This document shows, piece by piece, positions 59,118 to 64,000 of a DNA stretch of 64,000 nucleotides (the first letter of the stretch is position 1; each line of letters starts with the position of its first letter). The notes beneath the pieces were generated by a model that was not told the DNA's origin, searched no databases, and saw only the letters and a list, made by a program, of their open reading frames with translations. The stretch lies in contig NZ_BOQN01000065.1 in the NCBI RefSeq assembly GCF_018332695.1, forward strand, positions 53,070-117,069, written 5' to 3'. The position numbers were made by a program, and so were the translations under genes. Origin of the DNA: Paractinoplanes toevensis (GTDB taxonomy: Bacteria; Actinomycetota; Actinomycetes; Mycobacteriales; Micromonosporaceae).

Positions 59118-60944
59118 TCAGAGCTGCACGGCTTCGCTGATGATGCCGACGAAACGCCGCGTCATCGGCAGCGCCACCCGGTAGCGGGTGCCGGGGTCGA
59201 GGCCGGCGATCCGGACCTGGTTCCCGGCCGCGAAGGTCCCCGTCGTCGACCAGTACGGCCCGTCCGAACGCTGCAGCACCGCGCGTTGCCCGTCCAGACC
59301 GTCGACCGTGACCACGACCGCGTCCGGGCCGTCGGCGGTGATCGTCACGTGGGCGCGCACCCGGTAGGCGACGGTCGCCGTGGTCTCCGTGCCGGGGAGC
59401 GCGAGCCGAACTCGGAACGGCGCGGTGGCGGGCTGCTCCCAGGCGACGGTGCCGTCCGCGGTGGTGACCTCCCTGGTGCAGGTGAATTCGGCGTCGTCGG
59501 CCGAGAGACAGAGGTCGACCTCCCGGCCGGCCGCCGGGTAGCCCGCCGAGGTGACGGTGAACGACGTGGTCGTCGACTCGCCGAACTCGGCCTGGCGCGC
59601 GGTCGGCCCGGCGTCGATCTCATCCTGCGCGTCAGTCGGCGCCGGCGTCGGCGCGGTTGACGGCGCGGGCTCCGTTGCCGGGCTTGCGGGTGCCGGCTCC
59701 GGGGTCGTCACCTTTTCGAGCGCGGCCATGATGTCGAGCCGGCCGTAGCCGTAGTCGTCGTCGCGCCCCGGCGCTCCCAGGTCCACGGCGGATGACTCGA
59801 GAGCCGCCTCGATCTGGTCCGGGGTGAGCGCGCGGTCGACCGAGCGGAGCAGTGCCGCCGCGGCCGCGACGTGCGGCGCCGCCATCGAGGTGCCGTTCAT
59901 GCCGACGTAGCGGTTACCGGGGTAGGTGCTCACGATGCCGGAACCGGGGGCGGCGATGTCCACGTAGTTGCCCGCGGTCGAGAACGGCGCCACGGCGTCG
60001 CCCTGGTCGGTCGCCGCCACCGCGATCACGCCCGGGCCGGCGCCCGGGAAGCTGACCGGGTTGCCCTTCTGGCGATCGTTGCCGGCGGCGGCGACGACCA
60101 CGACGTTCTTACCGCGGGCGTACGCGATGGCGTACGTCATCGACTGCTCCTCGGCGGGGCCGCTGATCGACAGGTTGATCACGTCGGCGCCGTGGTCGGC
60201 GGCCCAGATGACACCCTGGGCGGCAACCGACATGTAGCCGGCGCCGTTGTCGCCGAGAACGCGTACCGGCAGGATCCGAACGTCCGGGGCGATACCGGCG
60301 ATGCCCGTTCCGTTGCCGGTGGCCGCCGCGATCGTGCCGGCGACATGCGTGCCGTGGCCGTGCACATCGTGCGACGGCCCCTCGGTGCCGTCGGTCAGGT
60401 CGGCGCCGGGCAGCAGCTGGCCGGCCAGGTCGGGGTGGCCGGGGTCGACGCCACTGTCCAGCACGGCGACGGTGACGCCCGCGCCGGTCGTCCGGGCCCA
60501 GGCCTCCGGAGCCCGGACGGTGCCGAGATCCCACTGGTAGAAGCGGTACGGATCGCTGCCGCTGGGCACCTCGGCGGCCACGACCGGGACGTCCAGCTCG
60601 ACGCCGGCCGCGCCCTCGGTCCGCTGCGCGCGGCGCACGAGCGCCACGGCTTTCGCGCTGTCGGTCGCCGTGTGCACCGAGATGACCGGTCGTCCGTCCG
60701 GGCCGATCGTGGTCGTGACGATGCGGGCCGGACGCGCGGCCGACACCTTCCGGGGCACCAGCTTCTCCGGGGCGACCCGCAGATTGCGGGCCGCTGTGCT
60801 CACGGCCGCGGTCCGATCGACCGGGGCCGGGCTCAGTGCGCGGGTGGCTGGTTCCTGGGCGCTGCCGGCCGGCAGCACCGCCGCACCCGCCAGTGTTCCG
60901 GCCGCCAGCGCGCTCACCCCGTACCGCACCATTCGCTTCGCCAT
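59118..60944 (-). CDS. secreted subtilisin-like serine protease (S8)
   Basis: The 608-residue protein has a signal peptide (MVRYGVSALAAGTLAGAAVL). A propeptide of about 100 residues comes next, then an S8 catalytic domain with Asp163 (AVLDSGVD), His197 (HGHGTHVAG), the oxyanion Asn in AAAGND and Ser353 (GTSMAAPHVA). A Pro/Ala/Thr linker leads to a beta-rich C-terminal domain with two cysteines (LCLSADDAEFTCTR). It should be an active exported protease. GGGGAGG lies 6 nt before the ATG. The gene sits between two paralogous membrane-anchored proteins that may be substrates, inhibitors or partners. Confidence 0.93.
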   Translation of the reverse strand: MAKRMVRYGVSALAAGTLAGAAVLPAGSAQEPATRALSPAPVDRTAAVSTAARNLRVAPEKLVPRKVSAARPARIVTTTIGPDGRPVISVHTATDSAKAVALVRRAQRTEGAAGVELDVPVVAAEVPSGSDPYRFYQWDLGTVRAPEAWARTTGAGVTVAVLDSGVDPGHPDLAGQLLPGADLTDGTEGPSHDVHGHGTHVAGTIAAATGNGTGIAGIAPDVRILPVRVLGDNGAGYMSVAAQGVIWAADHGADVINLSISGPAEEQSMTYAIAYARGKNVVVVAAAGNDRQKGNPVSFPGAGPGVIAVAATDQGDAVAPFSTAGNYVDIAAPGSGIVSTYPGNRYVGMNGTSMAAPHVAAAAALLRSVDRALTPDQIEAALESSAVDLGAPGRDDDYGYGRLDIMAALEKVTTPEPAPASPATEPAPSTAPTPAPTDAQDEIDAGPTARQAEFGESTTTSFTVTSAGYPAAGREVDLCLSADDAEFTCTREVTTADGTVAWEQPATAPFRVRLALPGTETTATVAYRVRAHVTITADGPDAVVVTVDGLDGQRAVLQRSDGPYWSTTGTFAAGNQVRIAGLDPGTRYRVALPMTRRFVGIISEAVQL

Positions 60945-61158
60945 GTTCTGCCTCCCCCGTCGACCAAGTGCTCGAACATTCGTCCGAGGGCCGGCGGGGG
61001 TGGTGAGAACGAGGTGGCGGGACAGGTGCCGCTTCGTTCTCGGCCAACTCACAGGCGGCAGTCAGCCGTTTTGCCATGTTTCGTCCGGAGCGTTGCGACC
61101 ATGGGGGTTCGGAGGTCCGCCCCGGCGGACCCACAACCGAGATCAAGGGATTGTCGAT

Positions 61159-61905
61159 ATGACCAACGAAGACGACGATCGGTCCGGCGACGACGGCGTC
61201 CACGGGGCCGTGCCGGAGCGTAGTTCCCGCCGACGGACCCAGGTGGCGGTGGCCGTGGCCGGCCTCGCCGTTCTCGGGGCCGGCGCCGCCTATGCCATCA
61301 CCACGTCGGTCGCCGGCAAGGACCGGACAACAGCCCAGGACGTCGGGGTGGTCGTGCCGGCGCCCGCGCCCACCTCAGCCGCTGCCCAGGGACAGGCCGA
61401 CAGCGTGACTCCGGCGAGCCCTTCGGCATCGGCCTCGCCCAGTTCGGCGCCGGCCAGTTCGGCGAGCCCGTCGCCGACGAACAACCGGGCGGTCACCGAG
61501 GACATCAAGGAAGCTCGGGAAAAGGCCGCGAAGGATGGCCATCCGCTGCAGCGGCCGCCCACCGAGGCGCCCCGCGCCGCGGCGATGTCCGGGCCGGTCG
61601 AAACCCGCAACGTGCCACGCAAGAACGGATCACTCCGGATCACCACCGCGAAGTTCGACCTCACCGGCCAGCGCGAGCTGCTCTGGGTGGCCGAGAAGGG
61701 CAAGCCCGCGGGCGACGGCATCCTCTGCGCCCAGAAGTTCAAGTTCAGCAACAACAGCGAGGCGGCGGTGCGGCCGAACATGATGGTCTGCTGGCACACG
61801 TCGCCGACGAAGAGCGTCGTGACCGTCCTGGTGGACCAGGGCGGTAAGCCGACCGCGGCGGAAAGCGCCGAGATCATCACGGCCGAATGGGCCAGGCTCG
61901 GCTGA
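61159..61905 (+). CDS. membrane-anchored protein, paralogue B of the subtilase locus
   Basis: The 248-residue protein repeats the plan of the gene at 58398: a polar N-terminus, a membrane helix (VAVAVAGLAVLGAGAAYAIT), a Ser/Pro/Ala stalk, and a C-terminal domain LRITTAKFDLTGQRELLWVA with cysteines in LCAQ and MVCWH and the motif TSPTKSVVTVLVDQGG. The domain is about 50 percent identical by eye to paralogue A, while the stalk differs. AAGGGA lies 8-9 nt before the ATG. It is divergent from the subtilase gene and ends at a strong terminator. The function is unknown. Confidence 0.83.
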   Translation: MTNEDDDRSGDDGVHGAVPERSSRRRTQVAVAVAGLAVLGAGAAYAITTSVAGKDRTTAQDVGVVVPAPAPTSAAAQGQADSVTPASPSASASPSSAPASSASPSPTNNRAVTEDIKEAREKAAKDGHPLQRPPTEAPRAAAMSGPVETRNVPRKNGSLRITTAKFDLTGQRELLWVAEKGKPAGDGILCAQKFKFSNNSEAAVRPNMMVCWHTSPTKSVVTVLVDQGGKPTAAESAEIITAEWARLG

Positions 61906-61915
61906 GAAGCGTACG

Positions 61916-61950
61916 AAACAGCCGGTCCGCATCTCGCGGACCGGCTGTTT
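61916..61950 (+). terminator. rho-independent terminator
   Basis: A 15-bp stem (AAACAGCCGGTCCGC with its complement) closes on a 5-nt loop and ends in TTTT. It lies 11 nt past the stop of paralogue B and may also serve the convergent TIG-domain gene. Confidence 0.85.
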
Positions 61951-61983
61951 TCGTAATGGTTTCTTGCTAGGTGAAGCGGCCTA

Positions 61984-63636
61984 TCAGAAATCGGCAACCG
62001 TGAAGGACGCGCCACTGTTGACGGCGGTCTGGTAATACGACGTGTCCGCCTTCGTACCGCCCGGCTGAGCGTCGATGTTGCCGTTGTTCACCACCGTGAT
62101 GACGTATTGGCCATTCGGTACCGGTACCGGCGTCGGCGCGTAGCTGACGGTGTACGTGCTCGACGCACTGCCGTTGGCGTTGGCCGACAGCGTGGCGCTG
62201 GTGGCGCTGTTGACGGCGGTGATCGTCGTGCCGCCCGGGATGCTGGCACCGGAGATGGCCCGGCCGACGTCCGCCGAGGTGAAATTGGCGTTGGCGGCGG
62301 ACGTGATGACGTTCGAGCCGTTGGTGAGCGTCGCGTCAGCGAACGTCCGGGTCGGGTTCACCGACAGCACCGTCGCGGCGGTGAGCGCCGCGGTCGGGGT
62401 CTTGGCCAGGATGGCGCGGTTGCTGTCGATGACCGAGGCGATGTAGTTGCCCGTGCCGAGGCCGGCCGCGCCGGTGACGGCCATGCCGACGTCGCCCTGG
62501 GTGAAGGACCCGACCGTGAGGGTGAGGGTCGTGCCGCTGGTCGTGCCGGTGACCGCGTGCAGCGAGGCCTGCGGGATGCCGTTGCCGGCCAGGTAGAGGC
62601 TGCAGAGCAGCTCGTTGTTGGAGATCACCAGGACGTTCAGGCACTCGGTGACCTGACCGTTGGTCTTGGTGCCGGCCGTCGTCTTGGTCGGGTCATATGT
62701 GCCCTTGACCAGGAAGACGTGCGTGTTGGCGTCATCCGGCGTCGGGCCGCTGGTGGTGCTGAAGGTGTTGCCGTAGAACCCGGACCCCGTCACCGAGACC
62801 TCGGTCGCCGTGGTCTTCGTGTTCGGCGCGGTGTTGGGCGAGACCACGATGCCGTCGCTGTACGTGTACGCGGCCTTCTTGCTGGCGTTGGCGCCACCGG
62901 TCACCTGGACGGTGACCGCGTACGGTCCGCCCGCGCTGTGCGCCGGTGCGGTGCCGGTGATGGACGTCGTGGTGGCGGTGATACCGGTGAGCGGAACGCC
63001 CCCGATGCTCGCCGTCGTAGCGCTGGCGAGGAAGCCCGTGCCGGTGATGGTGACCGTGTTGCCGCCCTGGGACGGACCGGCCGTCGGGTAAACGGTCGAG
63101 ACTGTCGGCGCCACCGCACCGATGTTGTAGTTGACGCCCGTACCGCTGGTCTGCGCGAGCAGGCTGTTGGCGGTGCCCGTGTTGGTGGTGTTGTAGACGC
63201 AGACGTTGTATGCCTCGGTGGTGTTGTTGTTGCCGCTACCCAGGATCAGGTCAGAGGGCACCACCACGGCAAGCTTGGTGGGCGAGACGACCCGGACATT
63301 GGTCGCAGCGATGACACCGGCGGACGTCGCGTTGCTCGTGACAACGACCGCGGTCGGGGTCACGTAGCTCGTCGAGCATGCGGTGGGCGAGCCGGTTTCC
63401 CATTTGAACTCGACGAAGACACTGCCCTCGACGAACTGGTTGTTGGTGCCGGTCGAGGTCAGCGTCAGGGTGTTCCCGCCGCCGGTGGGACCGGATGACG
63501 AACTCAGGGTGATTACGTCCGGCGTCACGGCCCAGCTCGGCGTGGCAATGCCGAAAGTGGTGAGAGTGACCGCACCTAGTACGGCTCCGAGCCGTAGGGC
63601 TGCTTTGCGGCGCGGACTTACCTTGTGGTTTTCCAT
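61984..63636 (-). CDS. secreted IPT/TIG-domain protein
   Basis: The 550-residue protein has a signal peptide (ALRLGAVLGAVTLTTFGIAT-PSWA). IPT/TIG immunoglobulin-like domains follow (ITLSSSSGPTGGGNTLTLTS and VSTVYPTAGPSQGGNTVTIT). Two repeats of a TxGDVG/SADVGRxISG type carry IPGGTTI and ATLSANA strands, as seen in phage and surface proteins. A conserved C-terminal module of about 40 residues ends SGASFTVADF. It is rich in Thr, Ala and Ser with few charges, which fits an exported structural or adhesive protein. AGGAGG precedes the ATG. A near-copy of its last part lies in the next gene upstream. Confidence 0.85.
   Translation of the reverse strand: MENHKVSPRRKAALRLGAVLGAVTLTTFGIATPSWAVTPDVITLSSSSGPTGGGNTLTLTSTGTNNQFVEGSVFVEFKWETGSPTACSTSYVTPTAVVVTSNATSAGVIAATNVRVVSPTKLAVVVPSDLILGSGNNNTTEAYNVCVYNTTNTGTANSLLAQTSGTGVNYNIGAVAPTVSTVYPTAGPSQGGNTVTITGTGFLASATTASIGGVPLTGITATTTSITGTAPAHSAGGPYAVTVQVTGGANASKKAAYTYSDGIVVSPNTAPNTKTTATEVSVTGSGFYGNTFSTTSGPTPDDANTHVFLVKGTYDPTKTTAGTKTNGQVTECLNVLVISNNELLCSLYLAGNGIPQASLHAVTGTTSGTTLTLTVGSFTQGDVGMAVTGAAGLGTGNYIASVIDSNRAILAKTPTAALTAATVLSVNPTRTFADATLTNGSNVITSAANANFTSADVGRAISGASIPGGTTITAVNSATSATLSANANGSASSTYTVSYAPTPVPVPNGQYVITVVNNGNIDAQPGGTKADTSYYQTAVNSGASFTVADF
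62176..62275. repeat. 100-bp direct repeat, copy 1
   Basis: This 100-bp segment of the TIG gene is identical to 63901-64000 in the upstream paralogue. The repeat probably continues beyond the window edge. Confidence 0.95.
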
Positions 63637-63708
63637 AGATGGTGCCTCCTGCGGTCTGCGGACCGCTCGAAATCGGATGTCGTCGGGCCCTCGCGGTGGA
63701 GTGGCCTA

Positions 63709-64000
63709 TCAGTAGTCGGCCACCGTGAAGGTCGCGCCACTGGTCACGGCGGTACGGAAGTAGCTGGAGTCCGCCTTCGTGCCACCCGGCTGAGCGTCGA
63801 CGTTGCCGTTGCCGACAACCGTGATGGCGTACGGGCCGTTCGGCACCGGCGTCGGAGTCGGCGCGTAGCTGATGGTGTAGGTGCTGGACGCGGTGCCGCT
63901 GGCGTTGGCCGACAGCGTGGCGCTGGTGGCGCTGTTGACGGCGGTGATCGTCGTGCCGCCCGGGATGCTGGCACCGGAGATGGCCCGGCCGACGTCCGCC
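63709..64000 (-). CDS. IPT/TIG-family secreted protein, C-terminal part (cut by window edge)
   Basis: The last 96 codons are visible. They read ADVGRAISGASIPGGTTITA, then a SATLSANASG strand, STYTISYAPTPTPVPNGPYA, and a C-terminus ending SGATFTVADY. They are nearly the same as the end of the next gene (61984-63636), so the two are a recent tandem duplication. Only 72 bp separate the two genes, so they may be co-transcribed. The N-terminal part lies outside the window. Confidence 0.88.
   Translation of the reverse strand, partial: ADVGRAISGASIPGGTTITAVNSATSATLSANASGTASSTYTISYAPTPTPVPNGPYAITVVGNGNVDAQPGGTKADSSYFRTAVTSGATFTVADY
63901..64000. repeat. 100-bp direct repeat, copy 2
   Basis: Identical to 62176-62275 at every base. 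Flanking bases toward the gene ends differ, so homogenisation is local or the duplication has begun to diverge. Confidence 0.95.

Noticed and set aside
58398..61905. Subtilase locus as a type VII secretion (mycosin) cluster
   Set aside because: No EccC ATPase, EccD or WXG100 genes are present, and the protease lacks a C-terminal membrane helix typical of mycosins.

Overview
The window is GC-rich (third codon positions are nearly all G or C, and GTG starts are common). Its gene families point to a filamentous actinobacterium, most plausibly of the Micromonosporaceae (Actinoplanes-like). That placement rests on family recognition and gene style, not on a database search. I saw no rRNA, tRNA, CRISPR array, insertion sequence or prophage. 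At least fourteen genes have a TAnnnT-type -10 element ending 5-7 nt before the start codon, so leaderless transcription looks common here, and several starts were chosen on that basis.

Layout. 0-11 kb: an SDR (cut by the window edge) and an alpha/beta hydrolase, a large LuxR-type ATPase regulator, two MFS exporters, an RCC1-repeat secreted protein, and a sensor kinase/response regulator pair with a small ORF behind it. 11-14.3 kb: a frameshifted TMEM175-like gene, a TetR regulator coupled to a hotdog thioesterase with a clear operator, a Thr/Gly repeat secreted protein, and a GGDEF gene remnant. 14.3-22.5 kb: an ECF sigma factor in tandem with a 1250-residue DUF4062/NB-ARC/WD40 STAND protein, an NTF2-like protein, a CocE-type hydrolase, a 3' gene remnant, and a SigE-family sigma factor with a membrane partner. 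22.5-28 kb: thrS with a structured leader, a secreted PNGase A-like protein, and divergent pnuC and corA-like genes. 28-37 kb: two giant FtsX-like permeases with their ATPase, a DUF2690 protein, a second ABC ATPase, and a divergent PRPP synthetase.

37-50 kb: a polysaccharide-attack cluster (AA10 LPMO, GH16, GH30) interleaved with a sirtuin, a phosphoesterase, a hybrid histidine kinase, a DUF998 protein, a Ser/Thr kinase, an L,D-transpeptidase and a divergent EF-Tu paralogue with a structured leader. A perfect CebR-type box lies at the 3' side of the LPMO gene. 50-58.3 kb: a PadR regulator and acyl-CoA dehydrogenase, a methyltransferase, a PLDc_N protein whose Shine-Dalgarno lies in a perfect hairpin, another gene remnant, and a four-gene operon of molybdopterin oxidoreductase, flavin reductase, zinc ribbon and UvrD/HelD-like helicase. 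58.3-64 kb: a subtilase flanked by two paralogous membrane-anchored proteins, then two tandem TIG-domain secreted proteins that share 100 identical bases.

The strongest candidates for undescribed biology are the ECF-sigma/STAND operon, the subtilase with its paired membrane proteins, and the hairpin-masked PLDc_N gene. Four decayed genes show that the region has been reshaped recently.
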